A stretch of 64,000 nucleotides of DNA from Nonomuraea purpurea (lineage in GTDB: Bacteria; Actinomycetota; Actinomycetes; Streptosporangiales; Streptosporangiaceae). A model generated the notes under the pieces. That model was not told where the DNA came from. It saw only the letters and a program-made list of their open reading frames with translations, and did not search any database. A program made the translations under genes and the position numbers. The stretch is from contig NZ_JBHSBI010000026.1 of assembly GCF_042650645.1 (NCBI RefSeq), positions 98,680 through 162,679 of the forward strand, in the 5' to 3' direction. Within the stretch, counting starts at the first letter, position 1. The number at the start of each line of letters is the position of its first letter. Below, in pieces: positions 24,059-32,748 of the stretch.

Positions 24059-25369
24059 ATGACACACGTACTGATCGTCGGCGCCGGGCCGACAGGACTG
24101 ACCCTGGCCGTCGAACTCGCCCGCCGAGGCGTGGACCTCCGCATCGTCGACAAGTTCCCCCAGCCGCCCACCGGTGTGCGCGGCAAGGGACTGCAGCCGC
24201 GCACGCTGGAGGTCTTCGACGACCTCGGCGTGATCGACCAGGTCTTGGCCACCGGCGCCGAGTACCCGAACGTGCGCGCCTACAAGGGCGAGGAGGTGGT
24301 CTGGGAAGGCCGGCTGGACGAGCTGCGCGAGCCGTCCGAGACCATGCCGTACCCCAACCTGTTCATGCAGCCGCAGTGGCGGACCGAGAAGATCCTGCGT
24401 GACCGGCTGGCCGAGCTGGGGCATCAGGTCGAGTTCGGGGCCGGGGTGATCGACGTCGAACAGGACGCCGACGGCGTCACCGCCACCCTTGAGGGCGGCG
24501 AGCGGGTCCGCAGCGCCTACCTCGTCGGCTGCGACGGCGGCCGCAGCACCGTGCGCAAGCGGCTCGGCATCGGATTCGCCGGCGAGACCTTCGACAGCGA
24601 GCGCGTGATGCTCGCCGACATCAGGACGAAGGACCTGGACCGCGACTACTGGCACGTGTGGGGCACCATGGCGCAGCACGCCGTGTATGTGACGATCTGC
24701 CCGCTGCCGCACACCGACGTCTTCCAGATCATCGCGCCGGGCGAGGGCGACCTGACCGCGCTGGTGGCCGAGCACGCGCCGCACGTCCACATCGACGAGA
24801 TCCTGTGGCGTTCTGAGTACCGGGTCAACGTCCGCATGGCGGAACGGTTCCGCGTCGGCCGGATCTTCCTGGCAGGCGACGCGGTCCACGTGCACTCGCC
24901 CGCCGGCGGCCAGGGCCTCAACACCGGCGTCCAGGACGCCTACAACCTGGGCTGGAAGCTGGCCATCGGCACGGAGGCGCTGCTGGAGACGTATGAGGAC
25001 GAGCGGATGGCCGTGGCCGAGCACGTGCTGGGGCTGAGCAGCAGGCTGCACAGGGAACGGCGGACCAGGCTCAGCGACGACACCAACCAGCTCGACCTGG
25101 CCTACCGAGGCAGCGCCCTGTCCGTGGGCGAGCGCGGCGGCGAACGGCTCGGGACGTACTTCGCCGAGCAGCGCGGCACCGGCTTCCTCCTGCTGTCCGA
25201 CACGGCCGCCGACCACGGTTTCAAGCAACTCCCGCCGCTCGACGGCCAGCAGGGCGTCATCCTGGTCCGCCCCGACGGCTACATCGGCTATCACGGGGAG
25301 GAGAGCGGCCTCAGCGCGTACCTCTCCGGGTTCGGCATCGCCGCGCCCCTGTCCGACGCGGCCCGGTAG
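24059..25369 (+). CDS. FAD-dependent aromatic monooxygenase
   Basis: 436 residues of the PHBH group. The dinucleotide motif is VLIVGAGPTGLTLAVELA at the start, the DG motif CDGGRSTVRKRLGI lies in the middle, and the second FAD motif is GDAVHVHSPAGGQGLNTGVQ. It hydroxylates phenolic or polyketide-like substrates with NAD(P)H and oxygen in the cytoplasm. The C-terminal thioredoxin-like part is short and ends in VRPDGYIGYHG. The 3' end overlaps the convergent SARP gene by 79 bp. Confidence 0.9.
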   Translation: MTHVLIVGAGPTGLTLAVELARRGVDLRIVDKFPQPPTGVRGKGLQPRTLEVFDDLGVIDQVLATGAEYPNVRAYKGEEVVWEGRLDELREPSETMPYPNLFMQPQWRTEKILRDRLAELGHQVEFGAGVIDVEQDADGVTATLEGGERVRSAYLVGCDGGRSTVRKRLGIGFAGETFDSERVMLADIRTKDLDRDYWHVWGTMAQHAVYVTICPLPHTDVFQIIAPGEGDLTALVAEHAPHVHIDEILWRSEYRVNVRMAERFRVGRIFLAGDAVHVHSPAGGQGLNTGVQDAYNLGWKLAIGTEALLETYEDERMAVAEHVLGLSSRLHRERRTRLSDDTNQLDLAYRGSALSVGERGGERLGTYFAEQRGTGFLLLSDTAADHGFKQLPPLDGQQGVILVRPDGYIGYHGEESGLSAYLSGFGIAAPLSDAAR

Positions 25370-28272
25370 CGGTCGGCGCCCAGCGCGGCCAGGCACCGCG
25401 CCTCCAGGCCGACGACGTACGGATCGGCCGAGGCGTCGATCCCGCGCAACGCCCGCGCCGCGCCGAGCAGCTCGGCCGCTTCGCGGGGCTCCAGGTGCTC
25501 GGCCACGCCTTCGAGCACACTCGCCCGCGCGGTCCTGTCGGCGCAGCCGTCCATCAGCTCCAGAGCCGCGCGCAGCGGCCCCTCGGGCTCGTGGACGACC
25601 CGGGCCAGCTCGACGTTCACCAGCGCCCTGAACTGGGCGCTGACCTCGACCTCCACGGCCAGGGCCGCGCCGAGCAGCCGGGCGGCCCCGGCGGGGTCGC
25701 CGACGCGCCTGGCCAGCTCCGCCCTGGCGTGCATGACCCTGGCGGTCATCTCCTGATCCTGCGACCGCGTCGCCGCCTCCCAGGCTTGCCGCAGCAGCTC
25801 GGCGGCCCCGGCGTGATCGCCGGCCCGGATCTTGAGCTGCCCGGCCCGCAACAGGAACGTCATCGGCCCGAGCGAGGCGTCGAGCCCCGACAGCTCGGCC
25901 GCGAACCGCTCCGGCACCTCGGCGAAGGCGAGGGCGGCGGCGAAGTCGCCGCGGTTCTCGGCGGCCAGTGACAGCCAGCAGAGGGCCGCCCACTGCCCCC
26001 ACCGGTCCCCGGTCTCCCTGAACCCGGCCAGCGCCGGCTCCAGCAGGCCCTCGGCCCCGGCCACCGCGCCCCACTCGAAGCGCGCGATGCCCCCGAGCAG
26101 CAGCACCGCCGACCTGGTCCAGAGGTCAGGATGGGTGCGCAGCCGCTCGACGGCGTCCTCGATACGGCTCACCACCTCGGCGGCGGGGCCGTCGACGCCG
26201 CCCAACGCCCATGAGTTCACCGCGGCCGGGTGGTCGGACCCGAGGACCGCCTCGGTCGCCGCGCCGCCCGTCATCACCCGGCAGAGCCCGTGCGCCAGCT
26301 CCCTGCCCGCGGGTGGTACGTCACCCACCCGGCGCAGCAGCGCCGCGACCTGCTCGCGCATCTCGCGCTGCCGGCCGCGCATGATCCACGGCCAGAACCT
26401 CGGCAGGATGAGCCTGAGCGGGTCGTCGGAGTGCCGCAGGGCCGCGTCCAGGTTGCCCTGCTCGGCGTCCAGCACCGCCAGCCAGGCGAGCTGGTCGCCC
26501 GTGCGCAGGTGCGGCTCCGCGGCCTCGGCCAGCTCGGTGTAGTAGCGGGCGTGGGCCAGGCGCAGCTCGGGCAGGTCGGCGACGGCGTACTGCCTGATCG
26601 TCTCCAGCATCGTGTAGCGCTCGCCGGAGACCGCGATGAGCGACTTGTCCACCAGCGAGGAGAGCAGGTCAGGGTCGCCGCCGCAGATCCGGGAGATCGC
26701 GTCGTACGTGGCGCCGCCGGAGAAGACCGTCAGTCCGCGGAGCAGGTCGCGTTCGCGTTCCGACAGCAGGTTCCAGCTCCAGTCGATGACGGCGCGCAGG
26801 GTGCGGTGGCGGGGCTCCGACGTGCGTCCGCCGCGGAAGGCCAGGCGGTCGCCGAGCTGCTCGACCAGCACCGACACCGGCATCGTGCGCAGACGGGCGG
26901 CGGCAAGCTCGATGGCCAGCGGGATGCCGTCGAGCTCGTGGCAGATGCGTTCCGCGTCCTCGGGACGCACGTCGAGATCCGGCCTGGCGGCCGCCGCCCG
27001 GTCCACGAACAGCTCGGCCGCCGTGGCGTCGGGGAGCGGGAGCACCGGGTGCAGGGTCTCGCCGGGGATGTCGAGCGGCTCCCTGCTCGTGGCCAGGATC
27101 CTCAGCCCGGCAATCTCCGACAGCAGCCATCTGGCCACCTCGGCGGCCTCGTCGATCACGTGCTCGCAGTTGTCCAGGATGATCAGCGGGGAGGTGCCGC
27201 GCAGGGCGGCGACGAGGTCGGTGGTCTTGAGCACGGCCTCCACGGCCGCCCGAACCTGGGTGGCGGCGGCCAGCTCGACCAGCCAGACGCCGTCCGGCAC
27301 GTCAAGCCCGGCGGCCACCTCGACGGCCAGCCGCGTCTTACCTGCACCCCCGGGCCCGACCAGCGTCACCAACCGCGCCGCCGCCCCAGCTTCTCCACCC
27401 GCCTGGCCCGCTACCGCTGCTCCGGCCTTCGCGCTGGCTTTGCCCGCTTCCGCGTTCGTGCCTGTCCCAGCCGGTGTGCCGGCGGCTTTCGCGTCCGTTT
27501 TGGTGGTCGTTCCCGTCAGGAGCCCACGAAGGCGGGAAATATCATCTGATCGCCCAACGAAGCTCGTGAGCCGGGCGGGCAGGTTCGTTCTCGGGACGGG
27601 CTCGGCGTCGCGTAACGCCGCCAGATGCGCCTCCCGCAGCTCGGGCCCCGGATCGACGCCCAGCTCCGCCACCAGGGCCGTCCTGATCCGCGAGAAGACG
27701 GTCAGCGCCTCCGCGCGCCGCCCCTGCGCGACGAGCGCCCGCATCAGCAGGGCGTGGAACGGCTCCCGCAACGGATGCGCGGCCACCAGCCCCTCCAGCT
27801 CGGCCACCACGTCGGGTCCGCCAGAGGAGGCCAGGTCGGCGGCGATCCTGGCGGCCAGCGCCGTCAGACGCAGTTCCTCCAGCCGGGCCGAGGGGGCGGC
27901 GGCGAAGGGCAGGCCGGCCGCGTCCGCCAGGGCGGGGCCGCGCCAGAGCGCCAGCGCCCGACGGGTGTCGCCGGTGCGCACCAGGCGTTCGAACGCGCAC
28001 GCGTCCACCTCGTCGGCCGGCACGTCCAGCAGGTATCCGGCCGGATGGGAGGCGATCACCCCGGGCGCCTCCCTGCGGGCCCGCGACACCAGCGACTGCA
28101 ATGCCGCCATCGGATGCGTGGGCGGCTCGTCCGGCCACAGGTCGTCGATCAGCCGGTCGGCGGTGACGACCCGCCCGGGGTCGAGCGCCAGCCGTACCAG
28201 CAGGGCCCGCACCCGAGCCCCGCCGACCGCGCCCCCCGCCACCTGCAGGGGACCCAAGATCGCGACCCGCAT
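25291..28272 (-). CDS. SARP/AfsR-type regulator (BTAD, NB-ARC, TPR-like)
   Basis: 993 residues. In order: a winged OmpR-type DNA-binding domain (1-90, starting MRVAILGPLQVAGG), a BTAD domain (about 95-235, ending ELGVDPGPELREAHLAALRD), an NB-ARC ATPase (Walker A LVTLVGPGGAGKTRLA near 305, then ILDNCEHVIDEAAEVARWLL) and helical repeats to the end. Such regulators activate secondary-metabolite or stress genes. A 50-residue Ala/Gly/Thr/Lys-rich stretch (about 249-298) is inserted between the FVGR helix and Walker A, where relatives have only a few residues. No biosynthetic cluster adjoins it besides the oxygenase and the KAS III gene. Confidence 0.92.
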   Translation of the reverse strand: MRVAILGPLQVAGGAVGGARVRALLVRLALDPGRVVTADRLIDDLWPDEPPTHPMAALQSLVSRARREAPGVIASHPAGYLLDVPADEVDACAFERLVRTGDTRRALALWRGPALADAAGLPFAAAPSARLEELRLTALAARIAADLASSGGPDVVAELEGLVAAHPLREPFHALLMRALVAQGRRAEALTVFSRIRTALVAELGVDPGPELREAHLAALRDAEPVPRTNLPARLTSFVGRSDDISRLRGLLTGTTTKTDAKAAGTPAGTGTNAEAGKASAKAGAAVAGQAGGEAGAAARLVTLVGPGGAGKTRLAVEVAAGLDVPDGVWLVELAAATQVRAAVEAVLKTTDLVAALRGTSPLIILDNCEHVIDEAAEVARWLLSEIAGLRILATSREPLDIPGETLHPVLPLPDATAAELFVDRAAAARPDLDVRPEDAERICHELDGIPLAIELAAARLRTMPVSVLVEQLGDRLAFRGGRTSEPRHRTLRAVIDWSWNLLSERERDLLRGLTVFSGGATYDAISRICGGDPDLLSSLVDKSLIAVSGERYTMLETIRQYAVADLPELRLAHARYYTELAEAAEPHLRTGDQLAWLAVLDAEQGNLDAALRHSDDPLRLILPRFWPWIMRGRQREMREQVAALLRRVGDVPPAGRELAHGLCRVMTGGAATEAVLGSDHPAAVNSWALGGVDGPAAEVVSRIEDAVERLRTHPDLWTRSAVLLLGGIARFEWGAVAGAEGLLEPALAGFRETGDRWGQWAALCWLSLAAENRGDFAAALAFAEVPERFAAELSGLDASLGPMTFLLRAGQLKIRAGDHAGAAELLRQAWEAATRSQDQEMTARVMHARAELARRVGDPAGAARLLGAALAVEVEVSAQFRALVNVELARVVHEPEGPLRAALELMDGCADRTARASVLEGVAEHLEPREAAELLGAARALRGIDASADPYVVGLEARCLAALGADRYRAASDRGAAMPNPERYALRPLSSP

Positions 28273-28329
28273 CCACCCTCCACGACCACGCCCGGCCCGC
28301 GGCCCCCGACTCCGAACTGTACAGAAGGG

Positions 28330-29268
28330 TCAGGGGCAGCGGACGATCATGCCGGCGTACGACAGGTTGCCGCCGAAGCCGAACAGCAACATCGGCGCCC
28401 CCTTCCTGACCTCCCCCCGTTCCAGCAGCTTGGACAGCGCCAGCGGGACGCTGGCGGCGGAGGTGTTCCCCGAGTCCACCACGTCACGGGCGATGATCGC
28501 GTTGACCGCGCCGAGCTTCTTGGCGATGGGTTCGATGATGCGCAGGTTCGCCTGGTGCAGCACCACCGCCGCCAGTTCGTCGGGACGGACGCCGCCGCGT
28601 TCGCACACCTGCCGGGCGATGTCGGGAAGCCGGGTGGTGGCCCAGCGGTAGACGGTCTGGCCGTCCTGGGCGAAACGGGTGGGGGTGCCCTCGATGCGTA
28701 CGGCGTGGCCGAGTTCGGGAGCGGAACCCCACAGGACGGGGCCGATCTCCGCCTCGGGGGACGCGCTGATCACGGCCGCGCCCGCCCCGTCGCCCGTCAG
28801 GACGCATGTCGTCCTGTCGGTCCAGTCGGTGATGGCCGTCATCTTGTCCACGCCCACGACCAGGGCGTTCGTGGCGGCGCCCGCGCGGATCGTGTGATCG
28901 GCGACGGCCAGGGCGTGGGTGAAGCCGGAGCAGGAGACGCCGATGTCCATCAGCGCGGCGGTGGGCACGCCGAGTTTGGCGGCGACGCGGGAGGCGACGT
29001 TCGGTGCGCGCTCGGTCTGCGTGCAGGTGGCGATCAGGACGAGGTCGATGTCGGAGGCGTTCAGCCCGCCGGCGGCCAGGGCCTTGGCGGCGGCGTGCCC
29101 GGCCAGGTCGGCGACGCTCTCGTCGGACTCGGCCACGTGCCTGGTTCGGATGCCGACCCGCTGGGTGATCCACTCGTCGCTGGTGTTCACCATGGCCGCT
29201 AATTCATCATTTGTCAGTACCTTGGCTGGTTGGTAGTGACCTGTCGCGACCAGTCGTGAGCCGTTCAT
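28330..29268 (-). CDS. 3-oxoacyl-ACP synthase III (KAS III/FabH-like)
   Basis: 312 residues of the thiolase fold. The catalytic triad is visible: Cys in DIGVSCSGFTHALAVADHT (near 112), His in VVLHQANLRIIEPIAKKLG (near 241) and Asn in DSGNTSAASVPLAL (near 271). It condenses an acyl-CoA starter with malonyl-ACP. The gene is single, outside a fab operon, and divergent from a TetR gene, so it may serve a regulated or secondary lipid route. TATAGT ends 7 bp before the ATG and there is no ribosome-binding site, which suggests a leaderless transcript. Confidence 0.92.
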   Translation of the reverse strand: MNGSRLVATGHYQPAKVLTNDELAAMVNTSDEWITQRVGIRTRHVAESDESVADLAGHAAAKALAAGGLNASDIDLVLIATCTQTERAPNVASRVAAKLGVPTAALMDIGVSCSGFTHALAVADHTIRAGAATNALVVGVDKMTAITDWTDRTTCVLTGDGAGAAVISASPEAEIGPVLWGSAPELGHAVRIEGTPTRFAQDGQTVYRWATTRLPDIARQVCERGGVRPDELAAVVLHQANLRIIEPIAKKLGAVNAIIARDVVDSGNTSAASVPLALSKLLERGEVRKGAPMLLFGFGGNLSYAGMIVRCP

Positions 29269-29275
29269 GGGCCGG

Positions 29276-29281
29276 ACTATA
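29276..29281 (-). promoter_or_regulatory. -10 box of the KAS III gene (leaderless)
   Basis: TATAGT on the minus strand puts the transcription start at or next to the A of the ATG (29268). The TetR dyad overlaps its upstream edge, so binding would block polymerase. Confidence 0.5.
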
Positions 29282-29302
29282 GCAAGCGAACGTTCGGACG
29301 CT
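29281..29302. promoter_or_regulatory. TetR operator between KAS III and TetR genes
   Basis: A 22-bp dyad: AGC-N3-CGAACGTTCG-N3-GCT, with a perfect 10-bp palindromic core. It covers the promoter area of both divergent genes. Confidence 0.65.
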
Positions 29303-29315
29303 AATCTGCTGAACC

Positions 29316-29915
29316 ATGAGTCCGCGCAAGTCCGTCGCAGAAGCCCTCACCACCCGTTCGTCCATCCTGGACCGCTCGGTCGCCGTCGCCTCCGTCGAGG
29401 GGCTCGAAGGGCTGACCATCGGCCGTCTCGCCGCCGATCTCGGCATGAGCAAGTCAGGCGTGCTCGGGCATTTCGGCTCCAAGGAGTCGCTGCAGCTCGC
29501 GGTGCTCGAACGCGCGGGGGAGATCTTCCGCGCCGAGGTCTGGGAACCCGCACGGCGCGTGGCGTCCGGACTGCCCCGGTTGCGGGCGCTCTGCGAGTCG
29601 TGGATCTCCTACCTGGAACGCGGGGTCTTCCCCGGAGGCTGCTTCTTCGTGGCGGCGGCGCACGAATTCGACGGCAGGGAAGGCGCCGTGCGGGACGCGG
29701 TCGAGTTCAGGTTCGACACCTGGCGCGAACGGCTGCGCAAGGAGGCGGCACGCGCCGTGGCGGCCGGAGACCTGCCCAAGGGCATGAACGCGGAACAACT
29801 CGCCTTCGAGTTGCTCGGGCTGGTCATGGCGCTCAACCACGCCATCCAGCTCCATCGTGACCCCGGGGCCGCGAGCAGAGCGCGGCAGGCCGTACGGGCG
29901 CGGCTCGGAGAGTGA
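29316..29915 (+). CDS. TetR-family transcriptional regulator
   Basis: 199 residues with an N-terminal helix-turn-helix (SVEGLEGLTIGRLAADLGMS, then KSGVLGHFGSKESLQLAVLE) and a C-terminal TetR_C_6-like ligand domain (GGCFFVAAAHEFDGREGAVR). It starts with ATG at 29316 and diverges from the KAS III gene with a shared dyad. It probably represses that gene in response to an acyl-type ligand. Confidence 0.93.
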   Translation: MSPRKSVAEALTTRSSILDRSVAVASVEGLEGLTIGRLAADLGMSKSGVLGHFGSKESLQLAVLERAGEIFRAEVWEPARRVASGLPRLRALCESWISYLERGVFPGGCFFVAAAHEFDGREGAVRDAVEFRFDTWRERLRKEAARAVAAGDLPKGMNAEQLAFELLGLVMALNHAIQLHRDPGAASRARQAVRARLGE

Positions 29916-29921
29916 GCGCGG

Positions 29922-30134
29922 CTACTCGGCGGACAACCGGTCGAACAGCGCCAGGGCCGCCTGACGTACCTCCTCAGGAGAGACGCCGTCGAGCGTCTTC
30001 CTGGCGGCGGCGATGTCGCGCGTCGTGGCCAGCGTGATGGCCACGGACGAGGCGGCGGCGTGGTCGATCGATCCCGTCGGGGCGGCGTCGGCCAGTTGCT
30101 GAGCGCTCGCGGCGAGGTCGAGGTTGTCTTTCAA
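29922..30134 (-). CDS. Small helical protein of unknown function
   Basis: 70 residues from TTG at 30134, chosen because AGGAG lies 6 bp upstream; longer starts run into the neighbouring gene. The protein is Ala-rich and helical (LAASAQQLADAAPTGSIDHA, then VSPEEVRQAALALFDRLSAE) with no Cys or membrane segment. It follows the NTF2-like gene by 37 bp and is the last gene of a four-gene minus-strand run starting at the Lrp gene. The function is unknown. Confidence 0.6.
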   Translation of the reverse strand: MKDNLDLAASAQQLADAAPTGSIDHAAASSVAITLATTRDIAAARKTLDGVSPEEVRQAALALFDRLSAE

Positions 30135-30171
30135 CGGATCTCCTCGGGTGAAGATGGCTCGGCCCATTGCA

Positions 30172-30522
30172 TCACTTGGCATCGTGTCTCATCCACCATT
30201 CGGTGAATTCCCGGCATCGCCCATCAGGTGCGAACCGGATCACCCAAAGGTTGCTATAAGTTTTGTCGAAATACGTGGTGACCCCTTGGACGACGCTCAC
30301 ATCGTCCGTCACGCTCACCGGATGCCATTCGAACGTGGCCTCGCCCGGCGTGTCCTGCCGCCCCAGCCACTGGGAGACGATCTCGTCACGCCCCTGCCAG
30401 GGTGAGCTGTAAGGCTCGGTGTAGTACACGGCGTTCTCGGTGAACAGCGCGGCGATGTCGTCGGGGTCGTTGGAGTTCCAGGCCCGTACGTACCCTTCGA
30501 TCCACGGGTGCGGCTCGACCAT
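30172..30522 (-). CDS. SnoaL/NTF2-like protein
   Basis: 116 residues with the cone-shaped NTF2 fold: an N-terminal helix pair (WIEGYVRAWNSNDPDDIAAL), FTENAVYYTEPYSSPWQGRD and beta strands ending in FTEWWMRHDAK. Members are either enzymes or ligand-binding proteins. No catalytic pair can be assigned. It lies 4 bp after the DUF3140 gene and is probably cotranscribed. Confidence 0.85.
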   Translation of the reverse strand: MVEPHPWIEGYVRAWNSNDPDDIAALFTENAVYYTEPYSSPWQGRDEIVSQWLGRQDTPGEATFEWHPVSVTDDVSVVQGVTTYFDKTYSNLWVIRFAPDGRCREFTEWWMRHDAK

Positions 30523-30526
30523 GAGC

Positions 30527-30844
30527 TCATCCTCTCAGCGGGTCGTGCCCCACGGTCATGAGCTCGTGTCGCGAGTCGTCGTCCGTCAGGTCGCCCATCG
30601 TCTGGACCAGATCGACGACTTGGCGCATCACATCGAGGTCCTCTTTGGTGAGATCGATCTTACGCTTGCCCAGCACGTGCAGGACACGGCGCCCCACCTC
30701 GTCGATGCCCAGGTCGGGGTCGGGCGGGAAGCCGACTTCGTCGGAGGCGTCGGCGAGGAGGTACTCGCGCAGTTCCTCGGAGTTCATGTTGACCACCCGG
30801 TGGAACTCCTCCCACAACGTGTCGGTGTCGAAGCCCTTGGTCAT
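30527..30844 (-). CDS. DUF3140 protein
   Basis: 105 residues matching the DUF3140 pattern: LWEEFHRVVNMNSEELREYL near the start, GFPPDPDLGIDEVGRRVLHV in the middle, and KRKIDLTKEDLDVMRQVVDL towards the end. These small cytoplasmic proteins are usually found in actinobacteria and often in stress contexts; no activity is known to me. It lies 42 bp after the Lrp gene on the same strand. Confidence 0.8.
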   Translation of the reverse strand: MTKGFDTDTLWEEFHRVVNMNSEELREYLLADASDEVGFPPDPDLGIDEVGRRVLHVLGKRKIDLTKEDLDVMRQVVDLVQTMGDLTDDDSRHELMTVGHDPLRG

Positions 30845-30886
30845 AACCGCCCGTCTACCCGCCAGACCTGCGGTTACGCTCAGGCG

Positions 30887-31327
30887 TCATGGGGCCGGCT
30901 TGACGTTCTTCATGGTGAAGTGCGAGGCGACGCCCCTGACACGCGGGATGGTCATCACGTGCCGGCTGAGGAAGGCCTCGTACGCGGCCAGGTCGGCGAC
31001 GGCCACCCGGACGAAGTAGTCGGGGCTGCCGAACAGCCGGCGCAGCTCGACGACCTCCTCGGCCCGGATCAGGGCCTGTTCGAAGCGTTCGACGGTCTCC
31101 GAGTCCTGGGCGTCGAGGGTGAGGTCGACCAGGACCTCGAACGAGCGGCCCACGGCGGCGGGGTCGATGACGGCCCGGTAGCCGCGGATGACGCCCTCGG
31201 CCTCCAGCCGCTGGACGCGCCGCAGGCAGGGGCCGGTGGTGAGCCCGACGCGCTGGGCCAGCTCGACGTTCGTGAGCCGTCCGTCGCGCTCCAGCTCGGC
31301 GATGATTGCTCGGTCGATCCGGTCCAT
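30887..31327 (-). CDS. Lrp/AsnC-family transcriptional regulator
   Basis: 146 residues: AsnC helix-turn-helix (DRIDRAIIAELERDGRLTNV and ELAQRVGLTTGPCLRRVQRL) and a C-terminal RAM ligand domain (VRVAVADLAAYEAFL). The ATG at 31327 gives the standard start MDRIDRAIIAEL. It is divergent from azlCD, the common arrangement in which an amino-acid-sensing regulator controls a branched-chain amino acid exporter. Confidence 0.93.
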   Translation of the reverse strand: MDRIDRAIIAELERDGRLTNVELAQRVGLTTGPCLRRVQRLEAEGVIRGYRAVIDPAAVGRSFEVLVDLTLDAQDSETVERFEQALIRAEEVVELRRLFGSPDYFVRVAVADLAAYEAFLSRHVMTIPRVRGVASHFTMKNVKPAP

Positions 31328-31354
31328 GAGAGAAGATTGCCCTATTGGCAGTAG

Positions 31355-31373
31355 ATTGAGCAATATTTGCAAT
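31355..31373. promoter_or_regulatory. Candidate Lrp/AsnC site
   Basis: AT-rich dyad ATTG-N11-CAAT containing the near-palindrome GCAATATTTGC (31360-31370), midway between the divergent lrp-type and azlC-type genes. Confidence 0.4.
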
Positions 31374-31376
31374 CAC

Positions 31377-32144
31377 ATGTCGGGCTTTCTGCGAGAGCAT
31401 GGAGACGTGCTGCAAGACGTTCAAACCCGGCAGCGGATCACCGCGGGGGTACGCGACTCCTTCTCCGCGGGGCTGGGGATCTTTCCGCTGGGCATCGCCC
31501 TCGGCCTGCTGGTCGTCCAGGCCGGCCTGCCCTGGTGGCTGGCCCCTGCGCTGTCGCTGGCCGCGTTCGCCGGTTCCCTGGAGTTGCTCCTGGTAGGCAT
31601 GGTGGCCACCGTGACGCCGCTGGCCGCAGTGGCGCTGACCGTCCTGGTGGTCAACTTCCGGCACGTCTTCTACGCCTTCTCCTTTCCGCTCCACCTGGTC
31701 AGGAACCCGCTGGCCAAGGCGTACGCCGTGTACGCGATGATCGACGAGGCCTACGCCGTCAACGCCTCGCTGCCCCCGGCCGAGCGTTCGGCGGCCCGCC
31801 TGCTGGCGATGCAGGTCGCCTGCCAGATCTACTGGGTCGGCGGCGGGCTGGTCGGCGTCGTACTCGGGGCGGCCCTGCCCGCGCCGATCAAGGGCCTGGA
31901 GTTCGCGCTGTGCGCCCTGTTCACCGTGCTCACCCTCGATGCGTTCCGCTCCCGCCGCGAGATCCCCTCGGTGCTGCTGGCGGGGGCGAGCGTGACGGTG
32001 GCCCTGATCCTCACGCCGGGCGTCGCCATGTTCACCGCGCTGCTGCTGTTCGTCGCCCTGCTGCTGGCCCGCCACGCGCTCACCGTCAAAAAGCCCGCCG
32101 CCCCCGACGCCCGCCGATCCATCCCCGAGGCCGCCGATGCCTAG
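31377..32144 (+). CDS. azlC: AzlC-family branched-chain amino acid exporter subunit
   Basis: 255 residues with about six or seven helices. The AzlC hallmarks are visible: GVRDSFSAGLGIFPLGIALG, AAFAGSLELLLVGMVATVTP and VVNFRHVFYAFSFPLHLVRN. With AzlD it exports branched-chain amino acids or analogues across the plasma membrane. ATG at 31377 was chosen; GTG at 31407 is an alternative. It overlaps azlD by 8 bp. Confidence 0.93.
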   Translation: MSGFLREHGDVLQDVQTRQRITAGVRDSFSAGLGIFPLGIALGLLVVQAGLPWWLAPALSLAAFAGSLELLLVGMVATVTPLAAVALTVLVVNFRHVFYAFSFPLHLVRNPLAKAYAVYAMIDEAYAVNASLPPAERSAARLLAMQVACQIYWVGGGLVGVVLGAALPAPIKGLEFALCALFTVLTLDAFRSRREIPSVLLAGASVTVALILTPGVAMFTALLLFVALLLARHALTVKKPAAPDARRSIPEAADA

Positions 32145-32463
32145 TACCGCCTACTTCGTCGCCGTCCTCGCGATCGTCTTCGCGATCACCCTCGCCCTGC
32201 GCGCCGTCCCGTTCGCGGTGCTGCGCACCCTGCGCACCTCGGCGATCGTGCGTCAGTTGTCGGCGTGGATGCCGGTGGGCATCCTCGCGATCCTCGCCGT
32301 GACCGCCCTGCGCGGCTCCATCGTCGCCGAGCCGGGCACGACGCTGTACGCGCTGCTCGCGGTCGCGGTCACCGTGGGCGTCCATCTCGCCTTCGGCCGC
32401 CGCACGATTCTGAGCGTGGGCATCGGCACCGCCGTCTATGTTCTGCTGGTCAACGCCGGGTAG
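32137..32463 (+). CDS. azlD: AzlD-family exporter subunit
   Basis: 108 residues with four membrane helices and the family's typical RAVPFAVLRTLR and VRQLSAWMPVGILAILAVTA. It is the small partner of AzlC and is translated from a start inside the azlC end. Regulation is probably by the divergent Lrp-type protein. Confidence 0.92.
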   Translation: MPSTAYFVAVLAIVFAITLALRAVPFAVLRTLRTSAIVRQLSAWMPVGILAILAVTALRGSIVAEPGTTLYALLAVAVTVGVHLAFGRRTILSVGIGTAVYVLLVNAG

Positions 32464-32748
32464 AGCGGGCGCTTCACCGGATTTCCTATTTCGTTTTGGT
32501 ATCGAGGTACTTGGACGCCCTCCCGCGCGCTCCTATCAACTGGAGTCGTCTCGGCGCGGGGGACGCGGGGACGGCTCCCGGATGTGTGCCGCGAAGGAGG
32601 GGACGGCACGTGCCGAGGGTCGGAACGAGCGGTCTGCCAGCCGCGCGCCCCCGGCCCGCGGCACGTGCCGCGGCGGGACCAGCACCGGTCGGGGGCGGGC
32701 CTGGACGACGGGGACCAGGCCCGAACGGCTTCGTGCGGGCCCGGCCCG
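32464..32748. other. Gap with two CACGTG-centred palindromes
   Basis: 285 bp between the convergent azlD and LacI genes, with no credible reading frame. It holds CGGCACGTGCCG (32604-32615) and, 55 bp further on, the perfect 18-bp palindrome CCGCGGCACGTGCCGCGG (32656-32673), whose core is the same 12-mer. No other structure was recognised. Confidence 0.6.
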
